A stretch of 64,000 bases of DNA from Alcanivorax nanhaiticus (lineage in GTDB: Bacteria > Pseudomonadota > Gammaproteobacteria > Pseudomonadales > Alcanivoracaceae), in NCBI RefSeq assembly GCF_000756665.1, contig NZ_ARXV01000017.1, positions 1 to 64,000 of the forward strand, written 5' to 3'. Both the position numbers and the translations under genes were made by a program. Shown in pieces: positions 8,437 to 21,066 of the stretch. Each line of letters begins with the position of its first letter. Within the stretch, counting starts at the first letter, position 1. The notes under the pieces were generated by a model. The model was not told where the DNA came from. It saw only the letters and a program-made list of their open reading frames with translations, and did not search any database.

Positions 8437-8605
8437 GCTGTAGGAGCTCCCTTCCAGGGGGCGAACCGAGCGCAGCGAGGCGACCGAAGGGAGGGTTTTA
8501 ATTAGTTGTAAGTGTGGTGCTCGTGCTCAAGAGAGCCAAGGAGCCAGCGTGACCGCAGTTCCTCGCTGTCGCTCGGTTCGCCCCCTGGAAGGGAGCTCCT
8601 ACAGC
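8437..8605. repeat. Near-perfect 44/45-bp inverted repeat pair
   Basis: 8437-8480 (gctgtaggagctcccttcca then ggggcgaaccgagcg) is the reverse complement of 8561-8605 with one small indel. The pair is separated by about 80 bp, in the manner of paired REP elements (BIME-like). A single related arm sits at 4711-4760. Confidence 0.85.
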
Positions 8606-8730
8606 GGCTTCGTAGCATTTTTCCGGTGTTTCCCTTTTCAACTTTCAACTCAGCCCCTGCAACGGCTAATTAAGGACATGCATATCCCTGCTGGCTTCAA
8701 GCGCTCAGCCATGAAAATGAACCAATGCCA

Positions 8731-9184
8731 TCAGCACGGTATCTTCCCCGTTAGAGTGAGTCGAGGAACGGAGCCCTGTGACGGCGTAGAGCAAAAAACC
8801 TGTCTGAGCGGAGCGAGTCTTTCTTGCGTCCGTCACAAGGTGAGTACCGGAGTGTGCCTGCGGAGCAGGCCGAACGGAGTCGGGGCAAGGGGGCGTAAGC
8901 GGGGTTTGCAAAACATGTTTTGCCCGCTGGAGCGCCATTCCCCTACCGGGGAATGGCCGGAATGCCAGAGGGGTGCGCGCTACACCCCTTTGAGCCCGTC
9001 CGGCGAGGACACGCACCTATCATAGTGCGATGAAATACCAGCAGAGACCTTGTCATCAAGGTGGGGACCACCATCACAGCAGGTTCGCACCTCAAGTGGT
9101 GCCTGTGCAGTCGGTACAAAAGGCGTTTCTGGAATCCTTACCTCGCTCAGGCTCGGATCGCGGTCGAACGACCGCTCCCACAGC
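8731..9184. repeat. Large repeat element, fullest copy
   Basis: About 150 bp (8741-8895) is nearly identical to 17371-17515. A section with internal palindromes (aaaacatgtttt; ccattcccctaccggggaatgg) exists only in this copy. Then 8968-9035 matches 17524-17596, and 9026-9155 matches 1-130. It ends in a REP hairpin (9155-9184, gcggtcgaacgaccgc). The multiple small hairpins and absence of a transposase suggest a non-autonomous mobile or structured repeat; its nature is unknown. Confidence 0.7.
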
Positions 9185-9242
9185 GGCTTCGTCGAGGTTT
9201 TTTGGTGTTTCCCTTTTCAACTTTTAACTTTCAACTTTGAAC

Positions 9243-12339
<3,097 letters not shown>

Positions 12340-13257
12340 TTACGCACTCGGTACCCGCTGGCGGCGTTCGAATTCCTGAACGCGCTGACGCAGGTGCTCC
12401 ATCATCTGCGGGGTCAGCACGCTGTGCTGTTCGTCCTTCAATTCGCCGTTGAGCTCGCTGGCCAGGCGCTTGCAGATGGACAGCATCTTGTCCAGGGAAC
12501 CGATGGCATCAGTCGGTCCCGGCAACTTCATAAAGAAGGTCACACCGGCAAAGGTCTTGTCTTCCATGGTATCCAGATCAAAAGTGCCGGGCTCCACTGC
12601 GTTGGCCATGGAAAATTGCAGCTGATCTTTGCCATCCACTTTCACGTGACGGTGGAAGATATTCATCTGACCATAACGCAGGCCGGATTCCAGCAGCATG
12701 CGCAACAGCTCACCACCAGCAAACGGTTCGCCACGGCGGGCGATCAGGTGTACCACGATCACTTCCAGCACCGGCTGGGGTTCGCGGGGGCGCTCGGCCT
12801 GGCGCGGAGCGGGTTGCTCTACGCGGGGCGCAGGTTCAGGTTCGGGTTCTGGCTCCGGCTCGGGTTCCGGAATGGGCTCTTCGGCTTGCACCGACACGGG
12901 TTCTTCCACCGCGTCTTCTGGTTCATCAGCGTTAAACAGGCTCTGCTGCTCAACAGCACGTGCCTCACTGACCGCCTCATCCGGCTCCATCATGGTCGGC
13001 GGCAGGACATCCGGCTCGTTATCCGGCTCATCGGCATACACCCGCGGCTCACTGCGGCGCACCACTCGGGCAGCACCAATCACTTCTGGATTGTATGCTT
13101 CTGCGTCTTCTTCTTCCGGAGCATCCCGATAACGCGGGTCGATGCGCATCCGCAACCGCCCCTGACGTTCACGAAACATCCGCCGCAACCCATCCGCCAG
13201 GATCAGCAGAATCAGGATTACCAGAATACCAATCAGTGTTTCCAGGTTCAGGCCCAT
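12340..13257 (-). CDS. zipA: Cell division protein ZipA
   Basis: A 305-residue essential divisome protein that tethers FtsZ to the inner membrane. It has an N-terminal membrane anchor (residues 3-22, LETLIGILVILILLILADGL), a basic juxtamembrane stretch, a long acidic linker rich in P and E with a run of EPEP repeats (about 130-145), and the C-terminal FtsZ-binding domain (about 165-300, ending before QEFERRQRVPSA). The start has a strong ribosome site (ggaagaagagg). It sits between smc and ligA, all in one direction. The stop codon abuts an AGCTCGTAGCT repeat. Confidence 0.97.
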   Translation of the reverse strand: MGLNLETLIGILVILILLILADGLRRMFRERQGRLRMRIDPRYRDAPEEEDAEAYNPEVIGAARVVRRSEPRVYADEPDNEPDVLPPTMMEPDEAVSEARAVEQQSLFNADEPEDAVEEPVSVQAEEPIPEPEPEPEPEPEPAPRVEQPAPRQAERPREPQPVLEVIVVHLIARRGEPFAGGELLRMLLESGLRYGQMNIFHRHVKVDGKDQLQFSMANAVEPGTFDLDTMEDKTFAGVTFFMKLPGPTDAIGSLDKMLSICKRLASELNGELKDEQHSVLTPQMMEHLRQRVQEFERRQRVPSA

Positions 13258-13329
13258 TGCCTCTTCTTCCTTGCTTACGCTGACAGGCCGCCCATCGGCG
13301 GCACCCCATCATTCCCGCATTAAATCGTT

Positions 13330-16300
13330 TTACATTGCTGCCATTTCGGCAGCCTCTTCCACGTCCACGGCAACCAGGCGGGACACGCCCGGCTCGTGCA
13401 TGGTGACCCCCATCAGGGTAGCAGCCATCTCCATCGCAATCTTGTTATGTGTGATGTAGATAAACTGCACTTTTGCAGACATTTCCGACACCAGGTTACA
13501 GAAACGGCCCACGTTGGCGTCATCCAGTGGCGCGTCCACCTCATCGAGCAGACAGAACGGCGCCGGGTTGAGCTGGAAGATACTGAATACCAGCGACAGC
13601 GCGGTTAGCGCCTTTTCCCCACCGGACAGCAGGTGAATGGTACTGTTTCGCTTGCCCGGGGGCCGCGCCATGATTGCCACCCCTGTATCCAGCAAATCTT
13701 CCCCGGTCAGCTCCAGGTAGGCATGACCGCCACCGAATACCTTCGGGAACAGCTCCTGAAGGCCGCGGTTGATACGGTCAAAGTATTCCTTGAAGCGCGC
13801 CCGGGTTTCCCGGTCGATCTTGCGGATGGCGTTCTCCAACGTCTTCAGCGCGTCTTCCAGGTCATCGTTCTGACTGTCCAGATAGGTCTTGCGTTCCGAC
13901 TGCTGCTCATACTCATCGATGGCCGCCAGGTTGATCTGGCCCAGGCGGGAAATGCGCTGGCCAATCAGATCCATTTCCTCGCCCCACTCCTTCTCGTTAG
14001 CCTCTTCCGGGAGGTTGTCGAGAATGGTCTTGAGGTCAAAATTCTGCTCGGATAGCTGCTCCGCCACGGTCTGACGACGGGTACTCAGGTCCTGCCACTG
14101 CATCCGCTTCTGATCCATGGTGCTGCGGATTTCCTGCGCCTGACGCTCGAACTGGCCACGCTGGCCTTCGAGATTGCGCATCTCATGATCCACCGCTTCC
14201 AGCTCCCGGCGTGCCTCGGTGAGCTTGTGCTCGGCTTCCAGACGCACCTCCAGTTTCTCTTCCAGCTGCATCTGCAGCTCGGCACCGGGCTCGTCACCTT
14301 CGCGGGTCTGTTCTTCCAGCAGCGCCTTGCGCTCAGCCATGGCCTGCACCTGGGCTTCCAGACGAGACAGGTTCTGACGCAGGGAGTCCGCCTGGGTCTT
14401 GGCGCCCTGCACTTCCATGGCAATCTGGTGTGACTGATCACGATCGTGACGGGCTTTCTGGCGGGACTCGTCCAGCCGCAGGCGCAGTTCGTCGCGGCGG
14501 GACAGCAGCCCCTCACGCTGGCCGCTGTCGGCTTCCATGAGGTCCAGCGCTTCCGCCAGCACCGCACGGGCTTCCTTCATCTGTTCCTGTTCCTGCTCGA
14601 GCTGCTCCTGGGTCTCTTCCATTTCCCGACCCAGACGCTCGCGGCGCATGGTGATCTGCTCCAGACGCACCTGACGGGCACTCACCTGGGCATTGATCTC
14701 ACCCAGGTCCCGGTTCAGACGGGCCGCCTGGCGCTGCACTTCCTCGCGCTCTTCCTCCAGCTCACCGATCTGCTCACGGGTGCTTTCCAGCTGCTCCTTG
14801 AGCTCATCGACAGTGACCTGCAGGGTTTCAATTTCGTCTTCCAGGCTTTCCAGCTCGCGGCGACGCTCGAGGATACCGGCTTCCTGATCTTCCTCTTTGG
14901 CCACCTTCAGCCAGTCCGGGCCCAACCAGATGCCGTCACGGGTGACCACGGATTCGTGGGCAGCCAACTGACCACGCAGAGTCAGCGCCGCATCCAGGTT
15001 GTCTGCCACGTAGACCCCGGCCAGCAGGCCTTCCGGTACCTGACCGTCCACCTTGTCGCGCAGCAGGTCAGTGACACTGCCCTCACCCTTCACCGCGGCA
15101 GGGCCAACCAGCGCCAGACGGCCATGACTCAGATCGCCCAGCCAGTCGCTGACCTGATCCAGGCCACTGATGGCCACCGCCTGCAGGGCATCGCCCAAGA
15201 CGGCTTCCAGGGCCTTTTCCCAGCCTTCGGCCACCTGCACCTGATCGGCCAGTCGTGGCTCATCATCCAGCTCATGACGGTTGAGCCAGTCGCTGACCGC
15301 ACCATCATCGCCCATGGCCGCTTTCTGCAGGGCTTCCAGCGAGGTGCGGCGGCCCTTCAGGGTCTGCAGTTTCTCACGGGCCTCTTCCAGTTGACGGCCA
15401 CGGTCGCCGTTTTCCCGGCGCATCTGGTTGATTTCTTCCTGCAGGGATTCGCTGCGCAGCTCGCTTTCCTCACGCTGGGCATGGAACTGCTCCACCTGCT
15501 CTTCCAGCTGACGCATTTCCTGGGCCAACGGACCGGCATCCAGGGATTCCTGCTCTTTCTTGAGTCGTTCGATGCGATCGTTCAGGCGCTCCTGGGATTT
15601 CTCCAGATGCTGGATGCGGGACTGTTCCACCTCAGCCTGCCGGCGGGACTCGCCAGACTTGCCGTTGAACTCTTCCCACTCCTGCTGCCACGCCTGCATG
15701 GCTTCTTCCGCCAGCGCCAGTGCCTCATTGGAGGCTTCCTGCTGTTCGCTGATCATCTCCAGTTCCGGCTCACGCTCGGCCAGAATGGCATCCAGCTCGG
15801 CCACCTTCTCGGTGTCCATCTTCAGGTGTTCGTCAGACTCGCGGAAACTGGCATTGATCTGGTCCAGCTCCTCGTACAACTGCTGCTTGCGCTCGCGCTG
15901 GTTCTGGATGTTCTGCTCCAGACGCGCCACCTCGGCACCCAGGGCATAGAAATGCTGCTGCACCTCGTTGAAGCGTTCCTGCACTTCATGGTGCTTCTCG
16001 CGAAGGCGCTCCACTTCCGCGTCCACATGACGCTGCTCGGCGATTTTCGCCTCCATGGACACGTCCAGCTCGCCGATCACGTGATCCAGCTGCTTCACCT
16101 GGGTATCCAGCCCTTTCCAGCGCAGGGCCTTGAGCTGCGCCCCTTTCAGGCGTTCTTCTTCCTTCAGCTGCTTGTACTTCTCGGCCGCGCTGGCCTGACG
16201 GCTCAGGCGCTCCAGCTGACGTCCCAGCTCTTCGCGAATATCGGTAAGACGCTCCAGGTTTTCCCGGGTGCGGCGAATGCGGTTCTCGGTCTCGCGGCGG

Positions 16301-16827
16301 CGCGCCTTGTACTTGGAAATACCCGCGGCTTCTTCAATATAGACCCGCAGCTCTTCCGGCTTGGCTTCGATCAGGCGGGAAATCATGCCCTGCTCGATGA
16401 TGGCATAACTGCGCGGGCCCAGACCGGTACCCAGGAAGATGTCGGCGATGTCCTTGCGGCGGCACTTGGTGCCGTTAAGGAAGTAGTTGGACTGGCCGTC
16501 CCGGGTGACCTGACGCTTGACGGAAATCTCGTTGAACTTGCCGTATTCGCCAGTGACGGTGGCATCAGAGTTATCGAACACCAGTTCGATGGAGGCCTGG
16601 GCCACCGGTTTGCGGGCATTGGAGCCATTGAAGATCACGTCCGCCATGGACTCACCACGCAGGTGCTTGGCGGAGGATTCGCCCATTACCCAGCGCACCG
16701 CATCAATGATGTTGGACTTCCCACACCCGTTGGGCCCCACCACCGCGGTGAGATTCTCCGGGAAATTGGTGGTGGTAGGGTCCACGAAGGATTTGAACCC
16801 GGCCAGTTTTATGGATTTCAGTCGCAT
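13330..16827 (-). CDS. smc: Chromosome partition ATPase Smc
   Basis: A 1165-residue SMC condensin subunit. The N-terminal ATPase half has Walker A GPNGCGKSN (31-39) and the Q-loop region. Two long heptad-rich coiled coils flank a central hinge (about 500-650, ending near GPDWLKVAKEEDQ). The C-terminal half carries the ABC signature LLSGGEKALTAL and Walker B CLLDEVDAPLDD. The length is typical. Gammaproteobacteria outside the enterics use Smc rather than MukB, which fits the Pseudomonas-like placement. It heads the smc-zipA-ligA-transglycosylase operon; the zipA start is 72 bp downstream. Confidence 0.98.
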   Translation of the reverse strand: MRLKSIKLAGFKSFVDPTTTNFPENLTAVVGPNGCGKSNIIDAVRWVMGESSAKHLRGESMADVIFNGSNARKPVAQASIELVFDNSDATVTGEYGKFNEISVKRQVTRDGQSNYFLNGTKCRRKDIADIFLGTGLGPRSYAIIEQGMISRLIEAKPEELRVYIEEAAGISKYKARRRETENRIRRTRENLERLTDIREELGRQLERLSRQASAAEKYKQLKEEERLKGAQLKALRWKGLDTQVKQLDHVIGELDVSMEAKIAEQRHVDAEVERLREKHHEVQERFNEVQQHFYALGAEVARLEQNIQNQRERKQQLYEELDQINASFRESDEHLKMDTEKVAELDAILAEREPELEMISEQQEASNEALALAEEAMQAWQQEWEEFNGKSGESRRQAEVEQSRIQHLEKSQERLNDRIERLKKEQESLDAGPLAQEMRQLEEQVEQFHAQREESELRSESLQEEINQMRRENGDRGRQLEEAREKLQTLKGRRTSLEALQKAAMGDDGAVSDWLNRHELDDEPRLADQVQVAEGWEKALEAVLGDALQAVAISGLDQVSDWLGDLSHGRLALVGPAAVKGEGSVTDLLRDKVDGQVPEGLLAGVYVADNLDAALTLRGQLAAHESVVTRDGIWLGPDWLKVAKEEDQEAGILERRRELESLEDEIETLQVTVDELKEQLESTREQIGELEEEREEVQRQAARLNRDLGEINAQVSARQVRLEQITMRRERLGREMEETQEQLEQEQEQMKEARAVLAEALDLMEADSGQREGLLSRRDELRLRLDESRQKARHDRDQSHQIAMEVQGAKTQADSLRQNLSRLEAQVQAMAERKALLEEQTREGDEPGAELQMQLEEKLEVRLEAEHKLTEARRELEAVDHEMRNLEGQRGQFERQAQEIRSTMDQKRMQWQDLSTRRQTVAEQLSEQNFDLKTILDNLPEEANEKEWGEEMDLIGQRISRLGQINLAAIDEYEQQSERKTYLDSQNDDLEDALKTLENAIRKIDRETRARFKEYFDRINRGLQELFPKVFGGGHAYLELTGEDLLDTGVAIMARPPGKRNSTIHLLSGGEKALTALSLVFSIFQLNPAPFCLLDEVDAPLDDANVGRFCNLVSEMSAKVQFIYITHNKIAMEMAATLMGVTMHEPGVSRLVAVDVEEAAEMAAM

Positions 16828-17090
16828 AGTGTTTGCTTAAACTCGGGCCAGCTGGCCAAAAATTGGGCGAAATCAATCACTTTCGCCGCCCCCTCAAGCC
16901 GTTACGGCGCACCGCGGGCATTTAAAAGGAGTAAGTCTAGCGACAACCGCAGCCGAATTCATCAGGCACAATACCGATAAGCGACGCAACACGCTTCACG
17001 CAGCACGCAACATGCCAAAAACCGGCGGCGGTTTTACCGGATTTGATGATTTCGGGCTCCAGCCCCGCCTTAACGGTGCCCCCCGGTCTT

Positions 17091-17117
17091 GTGGGAGCGG
17101 TGGTTCCACCGCGATTG
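17091..17117. repeat. REP-like hairpin
   Basis: gtgggagcggtggttccaccgcgat: an 8-bp stem gcggtgg/ccaccgc after the family head gtgggag, closely matching 20892-20917. Confidence 0.8.
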
Positions 17118-17126
17118 GAGCAGAAG

Positions 17127-17212
17127 CGAGTTACGAGTCACGAGTTTCGAAAGGCAAACACCCCGGCGGCGGGTATTGGGGTTCGAAACTCGCTCCTCGT
17201 GACTCGTGACTT
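17127..17212. repeat. Long inverted repeat (GAGTTTCGAA type)
   Basis: The left arm cgagttacgagtcacgagttt and the right arm aaactcgctcctcgtgactcg are imperfect inverse copies around a GC-rich centre. It is related to 7249-7343. Confidence 0.75.
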
Positions 17213-17360
17213 CCCTTTTCCTCGCCAAGGCTCGGATCGCTTGCAGGCAGGTTATTCACTGCGCTCACCCCTTCGGGGCCGCACTACGTGCGTTACTCCG
17301 CTGCGCTACGTTCCCACAGCAGCCTTAAGCGTTTGGGCGAGAAAAGAACGCCATTGCCAA

Positions 17361-17690
17361 CAGCACCGTATATCCCCGTTAGAGTGAGTCGAGGAACGGA
17401 GCCCTGTGACGGCGTAGAGCAAAAAACCTGTCTGAGCGGAGCGAGTCTTTTTTGCGTCCGTCACAGGGCGAGTACCGGAGTGTGCCTGCGGAGCAGGCCG
17501 AACGGAGTCGGGGCGCGGGGGAGTCCAGAGGGGTGTCGCGCTACACCCCTTTGGGCCCGTCCGGCGAGGACACGCACGTCTCATGGTGCGATGACATATC
17601 ATCAGATGCCAATTCACGAAGGTGAGGACCACCATCACCGCAGAATTCGCGCCTCACCGAGCAAAGCGAATAACTGGCGCTCCTACAGCC
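17361..17690. repeat. Large repeat element, second copy
   Basis: 17371-17515 nearly duplicates 8741-8895, 17524-17596 duplicates 8968-9035, and 17587-17690 resembles 9026-9130. It lacks the central 70-bp palindromic section present in the other full copy, so the two copies differ by an internal deletion or insertion. Confidence 0.75.
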
Positions 17691-17847
17691 CCCCCCCTCC
17701 CCTGCGCTTTTTCTTGCAGCTTGTGGCTTGCCGCTTTTTCCCCACCCTGTGCATCACGAGACCCGACAGGTACCATTCTGCACAACCTGTCTTTTCCTCG
17801 CAGCGGAAAGCGCAAAGCTGGCAGCTGCTCTTGATCAAGGATTGAAC

Positions 17848-18627
17848 GTGTCCCAAATCGCCGATGCTATCAGTTACCTGAAACGCAGCCTGGACCTGGC
17901 CCGCAGCAAGGAACTCCGCCCCTACGTCATCATTCCGTTGATTTTTAACATCGTGGTCTTTGGCGGCCTCTACTGGGCCAGCGGCAGCTGGATCAGTGGC
18001 TGGATTGCGGCTTCCACCGCCGATTGGGCTTTCACTGGCTTCTGGAGCTTCCTTAACGGCGCCCTGGAATTCATGCTCGACGCCGCCATCATTCTGGTCT
18101 GGATCCTGTTGCTGGCCCTGTTCGCCAGCATCTTCTCCATCGGGGTCCAGCTGATCGCCGCCCCCTTCATGGGCTTTCTGGCGGAAAAAGTGGATTTTCA
18201 GGTCACCGGCCACCCCATGCCGGAGGAATCCATCCCCGCCATGATCGTGCGTACTTTCAAGCGGGAACTGCGCAAAACCTGGTACTGGTTATGGCGCGCC
18301 TTGCTGGTGCTGTTCGTGGTTGGGGTGATTTACTTCATTCCGGTGATCAACATTTTCGCCTCTGCCATCTGGTTCCTGTGGTCCGGCTGGCTACTCGGCA
18401 TGCAGTACATCGATTTTGGTGCAGACAACCGTCAGGTACCTTTTGAGGTGATGCTGCAACGCCTGCAGAAAAAGCGCTGGCTGGTGCTCACCTTCGGTGC
18501 CGTTGTCATGGGCCTGACCATGATTCCTCTGGTGAACCTGTTCATCATGCCAGTAGCGGTGATTGCGGGGACGCTGATCTGGGTGGAACAACTCAGTGAC
18601 AGTGAACAAGGAACAGTTAACAGTTAA
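17848..18627 (+). CDS. cysZ: CysZ/EI24-family sulfate permease-like protein
   Basis: A 259-residue inner-membrane protein of the CysZ family, which in E. coli takes up sulfate for cysteine synthesis. Four or more hydrophobic segments are visible (about residues 28-50, 70-105, 145-185 and 205-245). The family core YLKRSLDLARSKELRPYVIIPL is near the start and LIAAPFMGFLAEKVD is in the middle. GTG 17848 is chosen: it has AAGGA 6 nt upstream and matches the usual N-terminus, whereas the open frame upstream runs through a repeat. The last residues (GTVNS) and the stop lie in a GAACAGTTAACAGTTAAC repeat. It is convergent with uvrB. Confidence 0.9.
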   Translation: MSQIADAISYLKRSLDLARSKELRPYVIIPLIFNIVVFGGLYWASGSWISGWIAASTADWAFTGFWSFLNGALEFMLDAAIILVWILLLALFASIFSIGVQLIAAPFMGFLAEKVDFQVTGHPMPEESIPAMIVRTFKRELRKTWYWLWRALLVLFVVGVIYFIPVINIFASAIWFLWSGWLLGMQYIDFGADNRQVPFEVMLQRLQKKRWLVLTFGAVVMGLTMIPLVNLFIMPVAVIAGTLIWVEQLSDSEQGTVNS

Positions 18628-18760
18628 CAGCGGCGCGAGCCGCGCTTGCATTAGTCTTCAAGCAAAGAGGCCTCGCCCAACCCATGGGCGCGGCCTCATA
18701 CGTTTCAGGAACCCCAAACGCTTAACGCGCACTGTTCACTATTCACTGTTAACTGTTCAC
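18606..18760. repeat. Composite palindromic cassette between cysZ and uvrB
   Basis: It has the same part order as 7649-7815: GTTAACAGTTAACAG units, a small palindrome gcggcgcgagccgc, a spacer with aagcaaagagg, a GC-rich hairpin (18667-18697), catacgtttcag, then inverted units CTATTCACTGTTAACTG ending exactly at the uvrB stop codon. Confidence 0.8.
18667..18697. terminator. Bidirectional terminator-like hairpin
   Basis: Outer stem gaggcc/ggcctc and inner stem cgccca/tgggcg between convergent stop codons. T-runs are weak on both sides. Confidence 0.55.
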
Positions 18761-20779
18761 TTACCGCATAAACCCCAACTCACGCAGCTGATGAATCTTG
18801 TCCCTTGTCGCCGCTGCATCCTCGAATTCCAGATTCTTGGCGTGTTCCATCATCTTCGCTTCCAGCTTCTGGATTTCCTTGGCCACTTCCGCCGGTGACA
18901 TGGCCTCGTAAGGCGACGCTTCCTCCGCCACCTTCTTGTGCTTGCCCTTGCCCGCCTTGCGGTCGAACTGGCTGCCACCGCTGTCATCCATGATGTCGCG
19001 GATTTTCTTGTTGAGGGCCTGCGGGGTGATGCCGTGTTCCTTGTTGAACGCTTCCTGCTTCTCGCGGCGACGGTTGGTTTCCTCGATGGCCCGCTCCATG
19101 GAACCGGTCATCTTGTCGGCATAGAGAATCGCCCGGCCATTCACGTTCCTGGCCGCCCGGCCGATGGTCTGGATTAGTGAGCGCTCGGCGCGCAAGAAAC
19201 CTTCCTTGTCCGCATCCAGAATGGCCACCAGCGCCACTTCCGGCATATCCAGGCCTTCACGGAGCAAGTTGATGCCCACCAGCACATCAAACTTGCCCAA
19301 CCGCAGGTCGCGGATGATCTCCACCCGCTCCACGGTGTCGATATCGGAATGCAGGTAGCGCACGCTGATGCCGTGCTCGCCCAGGTACTCGGTGAGATCC
19401 TCCGCCATCCGTTTGGTCAGCGTGGTCACCAGCACCCGCTCGCCCTTCTCGATGGCCTCCTTCGCCTCACCCAGCAAATCATCCACCTGGGTAGACGCCG
19501 GACGAATCTCGATCTGCGGGTCCACCAGCCCGGTGGGACGCACCACCTGCTCTACCACCTGGCCGGCGTACTTCTCTTCATAGGGGCCGGGGGTGGCCGA
19601 CACGAACACCATCTGCGGCGCCAGCCGCTCCCACTCCTCGAATTTGAGCGGGCGGTTATCCATGGCAGAGGGCAACCGGAAACCGAAGTTCACCAGGGTT
19701 TCCTTACGGGAGCGGTCGCCCTTGTACATGGCTCCCAGCTGCGGAATGGTCACGTGGGACTCGTCCGCAATCAGCAGCGCATTTTCCGGCAGGTAATCGA
19801 ACAGGGTCGGCGGCGCTTCGCCAGGGGCGCGGCCGGAAAATAGTCGGGAATAGTTTTCCACCCCGTTGCAGTAACCCAGCTCCTGCAGCATCTCGATATC
19901 GAACCGGGTGCGCTGCTCCAGCCGCTGGGCTTCCACCAGCTTGTTCTGCTCCTTTAGCTCCTTGAGGCGCTCGTCCAGCTCTGCCTTGATCATGTCGATG
20001 GCTTTCAGCACCACCTCACGGGGCGTCACATAGTGGCTCTTGGGGTAAATAGTGATGCGACTGACCCGCTTGATCACCTCACCGGTCAACGGATCAAAGA
20101 TGCTGATGGACTCCACCTCGTCATCGAACAGCTCGATGCGAACCGCTTCCTTTTCCTCTTCCGCCGGGAAAATATCGATCACGTCGCCACGCACCCGGTA
20201 GGTGGCCCGGCGGAAATCCATCTCGTTGCGGGTGTACTGCAACTCCGCCAGACGGCGCAGCAGATCCCGTTGATCAATACTGTCGCCGCGCACCAGGTGC
20301 AGCACCATGGCGTGATAGCTGGCCGGATCGCCCAGACCGTAGATGGCCGACACCGTCGCCACGATGATGGTGTCCGGGCGCTCCAGAATCGCCTTGGTAG
20401 CGGACAGCCGCATCTGTTCGATCTGCTCGTTCACCGAGGCATCCTTCTCGATAAAAGTGTCCGAGCTCGGCACATAGGCTTCCGGCTGGTAGTAGTCGTA
20501 GTAGGATACGAAGTACTCCACCGCATTCTCCGGGAAAAACTCCTTGAACTCCCCGTACAGCTGCGCCGCCAGCGTCTTGTTGGGCGCCATGATGATGGTG
20601 GGCCGCCCGGTCTGCTGGATCACGTTGGCCATGGTGAACGTCTTGCCCGAGCCGGTTACCCCCAGCAGGGTCTGATGACCCAGACCATCATTGATCCCCT
20701 CAATCAACTGGGCAATGGCCGTGGGCTGATCACCCGCCGGCTGGTAATCGGAATGGAGCTTGAACAGGCTTTCAGACAT
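18761..20779 (-). CDS. uvrB: Excinuclease ABC subunit B (UvrB)
   Basis: A 672-residue damage-verification helicase of nucleotide excision repair; it receives DNA from UvrA and positions UvrC. Walker A GVTGSGKT (40-47) is followed by TMANVIQ, the beta-hairpin region [11 protein letters not shown], the helicase motifs DESH and TIGRAARN, and the C-terminal UVR motif (about 630-665) that contacts UvrC. The length is typical. The start has an aggatg ribosome site. No LexA-type CTGT-N8-ACAG box was seen in the short upstream space, so SOS control is not supported by this sequence. Confidence 0.98.
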   Translation of the reverse strand: MSESLFKLHSDYQPAGDQPTAIAQLIEGINDGLGHQTLLGVTGSGKTFTMANVIQQTGRPTIIMAPNKTLAAQLYGEFKEFFPENAVEYFVSYYDYYQPEAYVPSSDTFIEKDASVNEQIEQMRLSATKAILERPDTIIVATVSAIYGLGDPASYHAMVLHLVRGDSIDQRDLLRRLAELQYTRNEMDFRRATYRVRGDVIDIFPAEEEKEAVRIELFDDEVESISIFDPLTGEVIKRVSRITIYPKSHYVTPREVVLKAIDMIKAELDERLKELKEQNKLVEAQRLEQRTRFDIEMLQELGYCNGVENYSRLFSGRAPGEAPPTLFDYLPENALLIADESHVTIPQLGAMYKGDRSRKETLVNFGFRLPSAMDNRPLKFEEWERLAPQMVFVSATPGPYEEKYAGQVVEQVVRPTGLVDPQIEIRPASTQVDDLLGEAKEAIEKGERVLVTTLTKRMAEDLTEYLGEHGISVRYLHSDIDTVERVEIIRDLRLGKFDVLVGINLLREGLDMPEVALVAILDADKEGFLRAERSLIQTIGRAARNVNGRAILYADKMTGSMERAIEETNRRREKQEAFNKEHGITPQALNKKIRDIMDDSGGSQFDRKAGKGKHKKVAEEASPYEAMSPAEVAKEIQKLEAKMMEHAKNLEFEDAAATRDKIHQLRELGFMR

Positions 20780-20890
20780 GGAGGCATCCTGATGGCCGCC
20801 ATCTTGGGGAAGGCAGCAGAATCACGGTTTCAAAATCGGCACCTAGTGTAGCAGAGCTGGCATGGCAAAAGCGTGATCGCTCCAACTCAC

Positions 20891-20917
20891 CTGTGGGAGC
20901 GGTCGTTCGACCGCGAT
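20891..20917. repeat. REP-like hairpin between uvrB and the aminotransferase
   Basis: ctgtgggagcggtcgttcga followed by ccgcgat: stem gcggtcg/cgaccgc. It is a clean member of the gtgggagcgg family, in the divergent promoter region. Confidence 0.85.
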
Positions 20918-21066
20918 TAGCCCCGCCCCGAACGGCATACAACACGACACCGCCCCTCCCGCCCCACAGGAAATACGGGACATTCCCTGCCAAGTCCGGT
21001 AAAATGCCGGCCCCTTTCTGCGCCAAAAGCGCAGCCATACGACTCTTTATGACGAACGAGGAGTGC

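Larger units (their letters stand above)
8245..9242. other. 1-kb gene-free repeat-rich region
   Basis: About 1 kb with no credible gene. It holds a REP copy (8381-8408), a near-perfect 44/45-bp inverted pair (8437-8480 and 8561-8605), a full copy of the large repeat element (8731-9155), another REP (9155-9184), and two copies of a ggtgtttcccttttcaac...tcagcccctgc segment (about 8625-8662 and 9200-9252). The open frames here, including a 158-codon one, lie inside repeats and recur only where the repeats recur. Confidence 0.8.
16828..17847. other. 1-kb gene-free region between smc and cysZ
   Basis: This gap between divergent genes contains a REP hairpin (17091-17117), a GAGTTTCGAAA-type inverted repeat (17127-17212), a REP with foreign-looking sequence inside it (about 17233-17312), and the second copy of the large repeat element (17361-17690). 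No credible gene was found, and the smc promoter should lie in 16828-17000. Open frames within it duplicate those in the repeat at 8731-9184. Confidence 0.75.

Noticed and set aside
8549..9025. 158-codon frame and its opposite-strand 103-codon partner in the repeat region
   Set aside because: Both fall inside the large repeat element; similar frames recur only at the second repeat copy (17306-17845). They are by-products of the repeat.
14446..16980. 844-codon plus-strand open frame
   Set aside because: It lies wholly antisense to smc; its composition (leucine, glutamine, histidine rich) is the mirror of a GC-rich coiled-coil gene. No domain, and smc is certain.
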